A DNA stretch of 5,416 nucleotides from Flavobacteriales bacterium (GTDB lineage Bacteria > Bacteroidota > Bacteroidia > Flavobacteriales_D > Cryomorphaceae): the NCBI GenBank assembly GCA_020200995.1, contig JAIVHQ010000274.1:1-5416 (forward strand), written 5' to 3'. The notes beneath the pieces are model-generated. The model did no database searches. It saw nothing but the letters and a program-made list of their open reading frames with translations, and was not told where the DNA came from. This document shows positions 1-5,264 of the stretch, in pieces. The translations under genes and the position numbers were made by a program. Each line of letters begins with the position of its first letter. Position 1 is the first letter of the stretch.

Positions 1-1628
1 GTGAAACCAAGCCTATCATACTCATTGTAGAGAGAAGTGGTGTAGGCCGCGAGATCTGAATTCGTTTCACTCGGCGTGAATGTGGTTTCGAGTACCCTGT
101 ATCCCGTGTGGTAAAATCCGGGAGGTACCGTGTCACCATTAAAAGAGTAATTATTGACAATGTCTTGCTCGAACTTACCCACATGTCCGTAATTGAACAG
201 GTTGTCCTGGTGGCGGGGATCCCACCTGCGCTGTGTGATGTTGCTGTAGTCAAGCATCAAGCTGTAGTATGCGTTCCTGATGAGTCGATCGTCGCTTCCG
301 TCAGAGGGAGATAGGCGGTGGGTAAACCTTACAAAACCCCTTGCAGTCGTATTTCTCTGCTGTCCATTGTTCTGATAGTTCATCAAGCTATTGGCATAGC
401 TGTATTCACTCAAATTAGTGATGTCAAAAGTACCTCCGACAGACAAGTCAATATTCGGAGTAGTGGCGATATCGATTTTGGCTGTAAGGGAACCTCCTTC
501 GAAGCGGCTGTTCTGTCGTGCAGGAGTTTTTTCCCAATCATTTTCCCGGAGAAAGAGTAAGTTAGAATTTCCTTGAAGGTTTGGCGTCACTGTGGTAGCG
601 TTTTGCACATTACCATTCTGATCGATGTAATTATCAGGTGACTCATCCGTATCAATACCACTCAATACAAATCTCAGAGGATTTTGCACCAGGTCCTGAC
701 GCACGTCATCACGCAGGCGAAAGTTGCCAATGATAGAAGGACGTGTATCGAGGGAGTTTCTGTAATTTCCCGAAAGGAAGAAACCCAATAGTGCACGCTC
801 TTTATTGCCCTCCGCGTCTTTCTTAAAAAGAATTGGCCCTGAGAATACCCCTTCTACCTGTGTTTGGGCAAAACGGTCAAAGCCGATACCTCCGCCATCC
901 TCATTGGCGAAACCGGAGGTGATAATATCTACACCTCCAAAATAATTGCTGCTTGCACCACGGGTGGTAATCGCAATTACACCTCCCGTAACGTCTCCAT
1001 AACTGGCGGGTATTCCTCCGGTCATTACCTGAACTTCTTCAATAGCAGCTTTAGGCAGGTTGGTAGACCCCCGCACTTTGATACCATCAATGAAGTAGAA
1101 TGTATTTTCTTCACGTGCACCGCGAATAGAAACACCATCGGCGCTGGATTGAACACCACCTACTGTGGCAGCCATTGAAGTTGCACTTCGACCCGGCATC
1201 TTAGAGATGTCTTCCCTTGTTACTGTTCCTCCTGAAGCACCACCATCTTTATCAATAAGCGGCTTGGTGTATTCAAAGATCTCAATTTCGTCGAGGCGCA
1301 CACCTGACTCCATTTCGATATCGAGGAATGTGATCTTATCATTGTTAATCTTCACCCCTGTAATCTGACGTGTATTGTAACCTACGAAGGATACTTTTAC
1401 GTCATATGTTCCGGGGGGAATCGGTTTGAGGATATAATTTCCGTCAAAATCTGTAGTTCCTCCAACTTGGCGTTTACCAGCCTCGATGACTATATTAACA
1501 AAGGGAAGCGGTTCTCCCGTTTCGGCATCATTCAGCGTTCCCCGCAATTCACCGCCGCCGACTTGTGCCAATGCGGCGGTGGAGGAAAAAAACAACAACA
1601 CTCCCAGTAGGTAGAGACTTCTTATCAT
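1..1628 (-). CDS. TonB-dependent outer-membrane receptor with carboxypeptidase-regulatory-like domain (N-terminal part, cut by window edge)
   Basis: My reading of the minus strand from the ATG at 1628-1626 stays open for 542 codons to the left edge. Residues 1-21 form a signal peptide (MIRS, hydrophobic core, then ALA before Gln22). Residues about 27-108 are a carboxypeptidase-regulatory-like beta-sandwich (GTLNDAETGEPLPFVNI, then DFDGNY at 60-65, PPGTYDVKVSFVGY at 71-84). The plug follows at about 129-224, with SIRGAREENTFYFIDG at 167-182, IEEVQVMTGGIPASYG at 196-211 and GGVIAITTRG at 215-224. The rest, rich in aromatic and Asn/Asp residues, is the start of the beta-barrel. In this family such proteins move a substrate across the outer membrane using TonB-ExbBD energy. 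There is no STN signalling domain at the N-terminus and no SusD partner visible, so the substrate is unknown. Full-length relatives are usually 900 residues or more, so the C-terminal part of the barrel lies outside the window. Confidence 0.93.
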   Translation of the reverse strand, partial: MIRSLYLLGVLLFFSSTAALAQVGGGELRGTLNDAETGEPLPFVNIVIEAGKRQVGGTTDFDGNYILKPIPPGTYDVKVSFVGYNTRQITGVKINNDKITFLDIEMESGVRLDEIEIFEYTKPLIDKDGGASGGTVTREDISKMPGRSATSMAATVGGVQSSADGVSIRGAREENTFYFIDGIKVRGSTNLPKAAIEEVQVMTGGIPASYGDVTGGVIAITTRGASSNYFGGVDIITSGFANEDGGGIGFDRFAQTQVEGVFSGPILFKKDAEGNKERALLGFFLSGNYRNSLDTRPSIIGNFRLRDDVRQDLVQNPLRFVLSGIDTDESPDNYIDQNGNVQNATTVTPNLQGNSNLLFLRENDWEKTPARQNSRFEGGSLTAKIDIATTPNIDLSVGGTFDITNLSEYSYANSLMNYQNNGQQRNTTARGFVRFTHRLSPSDGSDDRLIRNAYYSLMLDYSNITQRRWDPRHQDNLFNYGHVGKFEQDIVNNYSFNGDTVPPGFYHTGYRVLETTFTPSETNSDLAAYTTSLYNEYDRLGF

Positions 1629-1671
1629 AAGAAACGGATTACGTTTTTTTAACAATTTCGCAACAAGGCGG

Positions 1672-1703
1672 TAAATATATATATTTTTGATTCACTCTAC
1701 CAA
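1672..1703 (-). promoter_or_regulatory. Candidate promoter of the TonB-dependent receptor gene
   Basis: On the minus strand a TTG (1703-1701) is followed after 21 bases by TATATTTA (1679-1672), which matches the Bacteroidota -7 box TAnnTTTG at all but its last base. The spacing fits the known -33/-7 arrangement of this phylum. It would give a leader of roughly 35-40 nt before the ATG at 1628. The region is A/T-rich, so a chance match is possible. Confidence 0.4.
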
Positions 1704-1923
1704 GCCTGATTTTGCAGCATATTTTGATCCTAAGCTGCAATCGAGACACAAAGCATGTTGAGAAGTTATGTTAACGTCTGGAAAACAAAGGCCAGAAGCC
1801 GAAGATGCAGGCGAAAAATTGTCCGCATTTTTTTTCATCCTTTTTTTCGTCCAAAATTGGAATCAAGAAAGAACTGTTAAATCAAAGTTGCGGGCCTCGG
1901 CATATCGGCCCATCGGTGGGATA
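1704..1923. other. Intergenic stretch with no gene seen
   Basis: Together with the receptor promoter and leader this makes a 295-bp gap between the receptor start and the stop of the small basic gene. Short reading frames occur on the plus strand (for example 1768-1953), but their products look like random sequence and overlap the minus-strand gene. Two T-runs (1830-1837 and 1843-1849) are present without a paired GC stem before them. No RNA gene was recognised. Confidence 0.5.
1892..1911 (-). terminator. Weak hairpin downstream of the small basic gene, possible terminator
   Basis: GGGCC (1892-1896) can pair with GGCCC (1907-1911) around a 10-base loop, starting 12 bases beyond the stop codon of the minus-strand basic gene. 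The following minus-strand sequence (AACTTTGATTT) is only modestly T-rich. It may end transcription of that gene, but stem and tail are both below the usual strength. Confidence 0.2.
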
Positions 1924-2235
1924 TCACCTTCCCTTTGGCTTCTTGGTGAATAGCCTGCGAAAAAAACTGTTTTTGTGCTTATTGCGCTGAATACGAGCTG
2001 ATTTTCGCTTTTGGCGCTTCATCCGCTTTTGGGTTTTTTTGTCCTGAAGCTTGAGGTGCCGCTTCCGTCCCTCCTCCATTTTTTTATCGTATTCACCCTC
2101 TCTGTCGTCCTGGAGTTTCTTGAATTCCTTGTACTGTTTTTTGGTCTTCTGCCTCTTTTCCTGAGCAAAAGCAGTATTTGCCGAAAAGGCAGCCACCAAT
2201 AAAGTGAGAATATAAACAGTAATTTTGCGTTTCAT
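1924..2235 (-). CDS. Small exported, strongly basic protein of unknown function
   Basis: The protein is 103 residues from the ATG at 2235. A frame extension to a TTG at 2253 adds six residues before the natural signal peptide start and is less likely. Residues 1-24 form a clear signal peptide (MKRK, hydrophobic core ITVYILTLLVAAF, then TAFA before Gln25). The mature part of about 79 residues contains about 34 Lys/Arg and 10 Asp/Glu, with almost no hydrophobic residues until FFRRLF near 91-96, and is likely helical or disordered. The central part (about 26-60) alternates acidic and basic residues like a charged helix. The rest is nearly purely basic. I do not recognise a named family. The polybasic mature form suggests binding to an anionic partner such as lipid, polysaccharide or nucleic acid in the periplasm or outside the cell, but that is inference only. 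It is divergent from the Rieske-like lipoprotein gene with 30 bp between start codons. Confidence 0.75.
   Translation of the reverse strand: MKRKITVYILTLLVAAFSANTAFAQEKRQKTKKQYKEFKKLQDDREGEYDKKMEEGRKRHLKLQDKKTQKRMKRQKRKSARIQRNKHKNSFFRRLFTKKPKGR
2220..2227 (+). promoter_or_regulatory. Candidate -7 box for the Rieske-like lipoprotein gene
   Basis: TAATTTTG fits the Bacteroidota -7 consensus TAnnTTTG exactly and lies 38 bases before the ATG at 2266. Transcription would start near 2234, giving a leader of about 32 nt. No TTG was found at the expected -33 distance. The box lies inside the signal-peptide codons of the divergent minus-strand gene, as expected when the gap between genes is only 30 bp. 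Confidence 0.38.
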
Positions 2236-2265
2236 CTTGAGGCAGAATTTCAATTTTCTAAAGTG

Positions 2266-2712
2266 ATGCTGAGCTTAAAATATTCAACGGTCTTCATGGT
2301 TGTTTTAGCGTGCGCCGTCTCTATGGGATGCAACCGCGATGACGACAGCATTCAGCAGGTGCCGAATGTACCCGTGAATATAACGGTGAGCATCGGACTG
2401 CCGCTCTTTGCCCCGCTTCAAAATCCGGGGGGATGGATTACCATTCAAGGAGGATCGCAGGGAATCGTTGTGTACCGCATCGGCCCCGATCAATTTGCCG
2501 CCTTTGATCGGCATTGCACCTTCAGGGTCGAAAACATGTGCCGCATCGATGTGGACGAAGATACCAATGTTACTGCGGTTGACCATGATTGTTGTGAATC
2601 GGTTTTTTCCATCGTAGACGGCGTGCCGCTTGAGGGCCCTGCCCGCAGACCGCTGCGCAGGTATCAGACGATGTACAATGTCAACAATAATTCCCTGAGG
2701 ATTTATAATTAA
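2266..2712 (+). CDS. Rieske-like lipoprotein lacking the histidine iron-sulfur ligands
   Basis: The protein is 148 residues from the ATG at 2266. A GTG at 2263 is an alternative that adds one residue. Residues 1-21 form a lipoprotein signal, with Cys22 as the likely lipidated residue. The following NRDDDS resembles the acidic surface-export signals of Bacteroidota lipoproteins. The -3 position is Ser rather than the usual Leu, so the lipobox is imperfect. The remainder matches the Rieske-fold layout seen in a Bacteroidota lipoprotein family: PLQNPGGWITIQGGSQGIVVYRI (about 50-72, beta strands), FAAFDRHCTF (77-86), Cys92, a paired Cys109-Cys110 followed by ES.F...DG, then GPARRPLRRY (124-133) and the final LRIYN. 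Classical Rieske motifs are CxH and CxxH. Here CTF and CCES replace them, so a normal 2Fe-2S cluster is unlikely. The role is unknown. It probably sits in the outer membrane, possibly facing outward. The palindromic repeat begins 7 bases after the stop. Confidence 0.8.
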   Translation: MLSLKYSTVFMVVLACAVSMGCNRDDDSIQQVPNVPVNITVSIGLPLFAPLQNPGGWITIQGGSQGIVVYRIGPDQFAAFDRHCTFRVENMCRIDVDEDTNVTAVDHDCCESVFSIVDGVPLEGPARRPLRRYQTMYNVNNNSLRIYN

Positions 2713-2741
2713 CTAAAACTTCGGAGTCATTTGACACTGAG

Positions 2742-2757
2742 CGTACCTGACGGCACG
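2742..2757 (-). repeat. REP-like 16-mer, copy 1
   Basis: CGTACCTGACGGCACG. Read on the minus strand it is CGTGCC-GTCA-GGTACG, a six-pair stem with one G-T wobble and a four-base loop. The plus-strand version would have an A-C mismatch at that position, so the minus strand is the better folding strand. Confidence 0.7.
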
Positions 2758-2784
2758 CTGGTTGCGCAATGAGTTACTCAACAC

Positions 2785-2800
2785 CGGGGATAAATCCCCG
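2785..2800. repeat. GC-rich hairpin of the left arm
   Basis: CGGGGA (2785-2790) pairs perfectly with TCCCCG (2795-2800) around a TAAA loop. It sits between 16-mer copies 1 and 2, at the position mirrored by the hairpin at 3054-3071 in the right arm. Confidence 0.7.
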
Positions 2801-2815
2801 CCTTACCATACGGGG

Positions 2816-2831
2816 CGTACCTGACGGCACG
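2816..2831 (-). repeat. REP-like 16-mer, copy 2
   Basis: This is identical base for base to copy 1 and in the same orientation, 74 bases further on. It marks the inner edge of the left arm. The four bases before it are GGGG, mirrored by CCC before copy 3. Confidence 0.7.
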
Positions 2832-3023
2832 TCTGCAATTCATGAGGACATGCTCCCTGCAGGATTTTCACCTTACACATCTATTGGCCGAATCCCTAAA
2901 GCAAGAAGCGCCTATTCGTTCAAAAGTGTATCAGATGATTTTGAAACAAAAACCTGCAAAACTTCTCTTAGAACGGAATTTATAACCTTCACATGAATCA
3001 CCTAAATCAAAAATGAACGCCCC

Positions 3024-3039
3024 CGTGCCGTTAGGTACG
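3024..3039 (+). repeat. REP-like 16-mer, copy 3 (inverted)
   Basis: CGTGCCGTTAGGTACG is the reverse complement of copies 1 and 2 except for one loop base (GTTA instead of GTCA). The stem bases are unchanged, so the hairpin with its G-T wobble is kept. Confidence 0.7.
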
Positions 3040-3053
3040 GTCTGTTTAGTAAG

Positions 3054-3071
3054 CCCCGGTTTCAACCGGGG
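3054..3071. repeat. GC-rich hairpin of the right arm
   Basis: CCCCGGT (3054-3060) pairs perfectly with ACCGGGG (3065-3071) around a TTCA loop. It occupies the mirror position of the hairpin at 2785-2800 but has a different stem sequence and length, so pairing is kept while sequence is not. Confidence 0.7.
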
Positions 3072-3096
3072 TATTTTGACGCGACATGCAAAATTA

Positions 3097-3112
3097 CTTG
3101 CCGTCAGGTACG
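3097..3112 (+). repeat. REP-like 16-mer, copy 4 (inverted)
   Basis: CTTGCCGTCAGGTACG is inverted relative to copy 1 and 73 bases beyond copy 3. It differs from the consensus at the second base (T for G), which turns the G-C pair at that stem position into a T-C mismatch. It is continued outward by TTCAGTG, matching the left flank in mirror image. Confidence 0.68.
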
Positions 3113-3155
3113 TTCAGTGTAGTCTACCCACTTTTACTCCGAAACTTCAGTCATT

Positions 3156-3188
3156 AAAAAGCCTTCCCCGATTCGGAGAAGGCTTTTT
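3156..3188. terminator. Rho-independent terminator, usable in both directions
   Basis: AAAAAGCCTTC (3156-3166) pairs perfectly with GAAGGCTTTTT (3178-3188). The inside adds CCG/CGG pairs after one mismatch and leaves a three-base loop. On the minus strand it begins about 35 bases past the ahcY stop and ends in a T-run, so it should terminate ahcY. Its A-run on the other side means it can also stop plus-strand transcription coming from the lipoprotein gene through the palindrome. Confidence 0.9.
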
Positions 3189-3223
3189 CAAAATTGCTCT
3201 GCATTGTTATGCAGCTATAGCGA

Positions 3224-4540
3224 TTAGTAACGGTAAGAGTCGGGCTTGAACGGTCCTTCGACTTTCACACCGATATAGTCTGCCTGATCTTTTGAAAGTG
3301 ACTCGAGTTGTACCCCGATCTTTTCCAGGTGCAGCATGGCTACTTTTTCGTCGAGATGCTTGGGAAGTGTGTACACCTTATTTTCATAATTGCCGGTGTT
3401 GTTCCAAAGCTCCATCTGCGCGAGGGTCTGGTTTGTGAATGAATTGGACATTACAAACGAGGGGTGGCCTGTGGCGCATCCCAAATTCACCAATCGGCCT
3501 TCGGCCAAAAGGATGATGTCTTTTCCATCGACAGTATACATATCTACCTGCGGCTTGATGCTCACCTTCGAACCACCGTGGTTCGTGTTGAGCCACGCCA
3601 CGTCGATCTCGTTGTCGAAGTGACCGATGTTGCACACGATCACTTTGTCTTTCATTTTCTCGAAGTGCTCTCCGTGAATGATGTCTTTGTTTCCGGTAGC
3701 AGTCACCACGATGTCGACTTCCGTAACGGCATCGAGCATGCGCTTCACTTCGTAACCGTCCATGGCTGCCTGGAGCGCACATATCGGGTCGGCTTCGGTC
3801 ACAATCACGCGGGCTCCTGCTCCGCGCAAAGATGCGGCTGAGCCTTTTCCCACATCACCGTATCCGGCCACAACAGCCACTTTACCGGCCATCATCACAT
3901 CGGTAGCGCGACGGATGGCATCGACAAGCGATTCCTTACAACCGTACTTGTTGTCGAATTTCGACTTGGTTACAGAGTCATTCACATTGATTGCCGGCAT
4001 GGGGAGTGTTCCTTTGCGCATGCGCTCATAGAGGCGGTGCACACCAGTGGTGGTCTCTTCCGAGACTCCGCGAATGTCCTTCACCAATTCGGGGTACCTG
4101 TCCAGCACCATGTTGGTAAGGTCGCCACCGTCGTCGAGTATCATATTGAGTGGCTTGCCGTCGGGAAAGAAAAGTGTTTGTTCGATGCACCAGTCAAATT
4201 CTTCTTCGGTAAGACCTTTCCACGCGTAAACGGGAACTCCTGCAGCAGCAATTGCGGCGGCGGCGTGGTCTTGTGTAGAAAATATGTTGCAGCTCGACCA
4301 GGTCACGTCCGCGCCCAGTTCTACGAGTGTTTCTATCAAGACAGCTGTTTGAATGGTCATGTGCAGGCATCCTGCTATCCTCGCACCTTTCAGCGGCTTG
4401 CTCTCTCCAAACTCCTCTCTCAACGACATAAGCCCGGGCATCTCGGCCTCGGCCAGTCTCATCTCTTTTCGGCCGTAGTCGGCCAAGTTAATATCTTTTA
4501 CCTTGTAAGGTAACCTTTTGGTTTCAGCAGAATTGCTCAT
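3224..4540 (-). CDS. ahcY: S-adenosylhomocysteine hydrolase (adenosylhomocysteinase)
   Basis: This cytosolic NAD-dependent enzyme splits S-adenosylhomocysteine into adenosine and homocysteine, removing the product inhibitor of methyltransferases. I place the start at the ATG 4540 (438 residues). The longer frame begins at a TTG (4576), and its extra residues overlap the promoter box. Residues aligning with the human enzyme's active site are all present: His60 (HMTIQTAVLIETL), Asp137 (LDDGGD), Glu162 (SEETTTG), Lys192 and Asp196 (NVNDSVTKSKFDN), His307 (NIGHFD) and His359 (GHPSFVMSNSF). The NAD-binding loop is VAGYGDVGKGSA at 224-235. The C-terminus PFKPDSYRY supplies the Lys and Tyr that reach the neighbouring subunit's cofactor in the tetramer. 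Length and alignment match the compact mammalian-like form without the roughly 40-residue insertion found in many bacterial versions. It is transcribed alone, with a terminator downstream. Confidence 0.98.
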   Translation of the reverse strand: MSNSAETKRLPYKVKDINLADYGRKEMRLAEAEMPGLMSLREEFGESKPLKGARIAGCLHMTIQTAVLIETLVELGADVTWSSCNIFSTQDHAAAAIAAAGVPVYAWKGLTEEEFDWCIEQTLFFPDGKPLNMILDDGGDLTNMVLDRYPELVKDIRGVSEETTTGVHRLYERMRKGTLPMPAINVNDSVTKSKFDNKYGCKESLVDAIRRATDVMMAGKVAVVAGYGDVGKGSAASLRGAGARVIVTEADPICALQAAMDGYEVKRMLDAVTEVDIVVTATGNKDIIHGEHFEKMKDKVIVCNIGHFDNEIDVAWLNTNHGGSKVSIKPQVDMYTVDGKDIILLAEGRLVNLGCATGHPSFVMSNSFTNQTLAQMELWNNTGNYENKVYTLPKHLDEKVAMLHLEKIGVQLESLSKDQADYIGVKVEGPFKPDSYRY

Positions 4541-4565
4541 TATGTATTGTGCTTTAAATTTCGCA

Positions 4566-4573
4566 CAAAGATA
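4566..4573 (-). promoter_or_regulatory. Candidate -7 box of the ahcY promoter
   Basis: The minus strand reads TATCTTTG, an exact fit to TAnnTTTG, ending 25 bases before the ahcY ATG. This predicts a leader of about 20 nt, too short for a SAH or SAM riboswitch. No good TTG is seen at the -33 position. Confidence 0.55.
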
Positions 4574-4587
4574 CAATATTATAGAAG

Positions 4588-4599
4588 ACCTCAGGAGGT
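4588..4599. promoter_or_regulatory. Short palindrome between the divergent ahcY and PPTase promoters
   Basis: ACCTC-AG-GAGGT has two perfect 5-base arms and lies in the 103-bp gap, just upstream of both promoter boxes. It could be an operator for a dimeric regulator acting on both genes, but a 12-base palindrome can arise by chance and no second copy was found. Confidence 0.22.
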
Positions 4600-4600
4600 G

Positions 4601-4633
4601 TTGCCCGCACCACGTTCAAATCGTATAAATTTG
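4601..4633 (+). promoter_or_regulatory. Candidate promoter of the phosphopantetheinyl transferase gene
   Basis: TTG (4601-4603) is followed after 22 bases by TAAATTTG (4626-4633), an exact TAnnTTTG match. The box ends 10 bases before the ATG at 4644, so the predicted transcript begins within a few bases of the start codon and would be nearly leaderless. Confidence 0.5.
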
Positions 4634-4643
4634 CCCCGTGCCA

Positions 4644-5246
4644 ATGTTGTACCATTATAATAAGCCGGGCGTCGAAGTAGCCGTTTGGGAAGCCAATGAG
4701 GACAGCTCCTTTTTCGAGAGCGAGTTGAAAAAGCTGAACTTTCCGATGGAGGCAGGCGCTGCCGTGAAACACCCCGAGAAAAGGCATCAGTGGTTTGCAT
4801 CGCGCTACCTGCTCTGCTTGCTCCACCCCGAAGCCATCGCTTTGTATAAATCGCGCAAGCCGTACCTGTTTAATGGTCCTGCGGTTTCCATCTCCCATTC
4901 GGGAAATACGGCGGGCGTGATGTTGGGCGAAAAAGCGGCCGGATTGGACCTGCAATGGCCCGACGAAAAATTGCGCCGAATCGCGACCAAATTTACCACC
5001 CCGGGCGAAGTAGCGCGGATCGGTATCACCGATGAGCTCACTGCACTCACCTTTATATGGTCTATCAAGGAGGCCGTTTTCAAGTATTACGGCACCGAAC
5101 TTCCATTTCTTCAGATTGAAATCACAGGCTTCGATCCCGCACGCGAACTCGCCGATGTGCGCATTTTCCGGAAAGGGAAAACCGCCTTTCACAAGGTGAC
5201 GGCAACGGCAAAAGCAGGTCCGGTGATCGCTTTTGTATTTGAATAA
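4644..5246 (+). CDS. 4'-phosphopantetheinyl transferase, Sfp-type superfamily
   Basis: The enzyme moves the 4'-phosphopantetheine arm from coenzyme A onto a serine of a carrier protein, activating fatty-acid, polyketide or peptide synthesis carriers. The protein is 200 residues from the ATG at 4644. An in-frame GTG at 4638 would add two. Visible Sfp-type signatures are RHQWFASRYLL (47-57), VSISHSGNTAGVML (81-94), GLDLQW (100-105) with the Mg-binding Asp102, and WSIKEAVFKYYG (139-150) with Glu143 as metal ligand and Lys142/Lys147. The usual motif is GIDIE. Here Gln104 stands where the second acidic metal ligand normally is. Both halves of the pseudo-twofold fold are present, and length is normal to slightly short for this group. 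It is divergent from ahcY and 18 bases upstream of the GGGP-synthase-type gene in the same direction. The target carrier protein cannot be told from this window. Confidence 0.9.
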   Translation: MLYHYNKPGVEVAVWEANEDSSFFESELKKLNFPMEAGAAVKHPEKRHQWFASRYLLCLLHPEAIALYKSRKPYLFNGPAVSISHSGNTAGVMLGEKAAGLDLQWPDEKLRRIATKFTTPGEVARIGITDELTALTFIWSIKEAVFKYYGTELPFLQIEITGFDPARELADVRIFRKGKTAFHKVTATAKAGPVIAFVFE

Positions 5247-5247
5247 C

Positions 5248-5255
5248 TACTTTTG
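5248..5255 (+). promoter_or_regulatory. Candidate -7 box upstream of the GGGP-synthase-type gene
   Basis: TACTTTTG is an exact TAnnTTTG match beginning one base after the PPTase stop and ending 9 bases before the GTG at 5265. No -33 TTG is found at the right distance. If used, it would give the downstream gene its own nearly leaderless transcript in addition to read-through from the PPTase gene. Confidence 0.35.
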
Positions 5256-5264
5256 AGCTCAACC

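Larger units (their letters stand above)
2720..3143. repeat. Large imperfect palindrome built of REP-like hairpins (BIME/MITE-like element)
   Basis: The two ends carry TTCGGAGT (2720-2727) and its exact reverse complement ACTCCGAA (3136-3143). Inside these, CACTGAGCGTACCTGACGGCA (2735-2755) is mirrored at 3099-3119 with one mismatch. Each arm then has the same order: 16-mer hairpin, about 25-27 bases, GC-rich hairpin, 14-15 bases, second 16-mer hairpin. Weaker mirrored words continue inward: ATTCATGAG 2838-2846 against 2990-2998, TGCAGGATTTT 2858-2868 against 2948-2958, CGAAT 2889-2893 against ATTCG 2914-2918, with an apex near 2894-2913. No transposase is encoded. The 75-codon frame 2769-2996 runs through both repeats and core and looks spurious. 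The layout fits two inverted REP units, or a non-autonomous element mobilised in trans by a Y1 (IS200/REP-associated) transposase. No target-site duplication was found. The repeat structure is seen directly. Mobility is inferred. Confidence 0.75.

Noticed and set aside
318..1368. Plus-strand frames opposite the receptor gene
   Set aside because: The minus strand carries an uninterrupted receptor frame with clear family motifs. The plus-strand frames are its antisense shadows.
1827..1850. Plus-strand terminator from the two T-runs
   Set aside because: No GC-rich stem directly precedes either T-run, and no plus-strand gene ends here.
2769..2996. 75-codon open frame (MSYSTPGINPR...) inside the palindrome
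   Set aside because: It runs through a hairpin, a 16-mer repeat and the unique core without any domain, signal or credible start context. Symmetric repeat DNA readily gives such frames.
2720..3143. CRISPR array
   Set aside because: The 16-mer copies are in two opposite orientations, too short and too few, and spacers are not uniform or unrelated: they are mirrored between arms.
3013..3249. 78-codon open frame across the right arm and terminator
   Set aside because: It translates repeat, terminator hairpin and the antisense end of ahcY, and has no protein-like composition.
3384..4513. Other frames over ahcY on both strands, up to 158 codons
   Set aside because: They overlap a nearly certain, highly conserved enzyme. 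Their products are compositionally odd and unrecognised.
4541..4580. SAH or SAM riboswitch before ahcY
   Set aside because: The predicted leader is only about 20 nt and shows no multi-stem structure.
4554..5192. 212-codon minus-strand frame opposite the PPTase gene
   Set aside because: It is long, but the plus strand shows the full set of PPTase motifs. The antisense product has no recognisable features and would run into the ahcY promoter.
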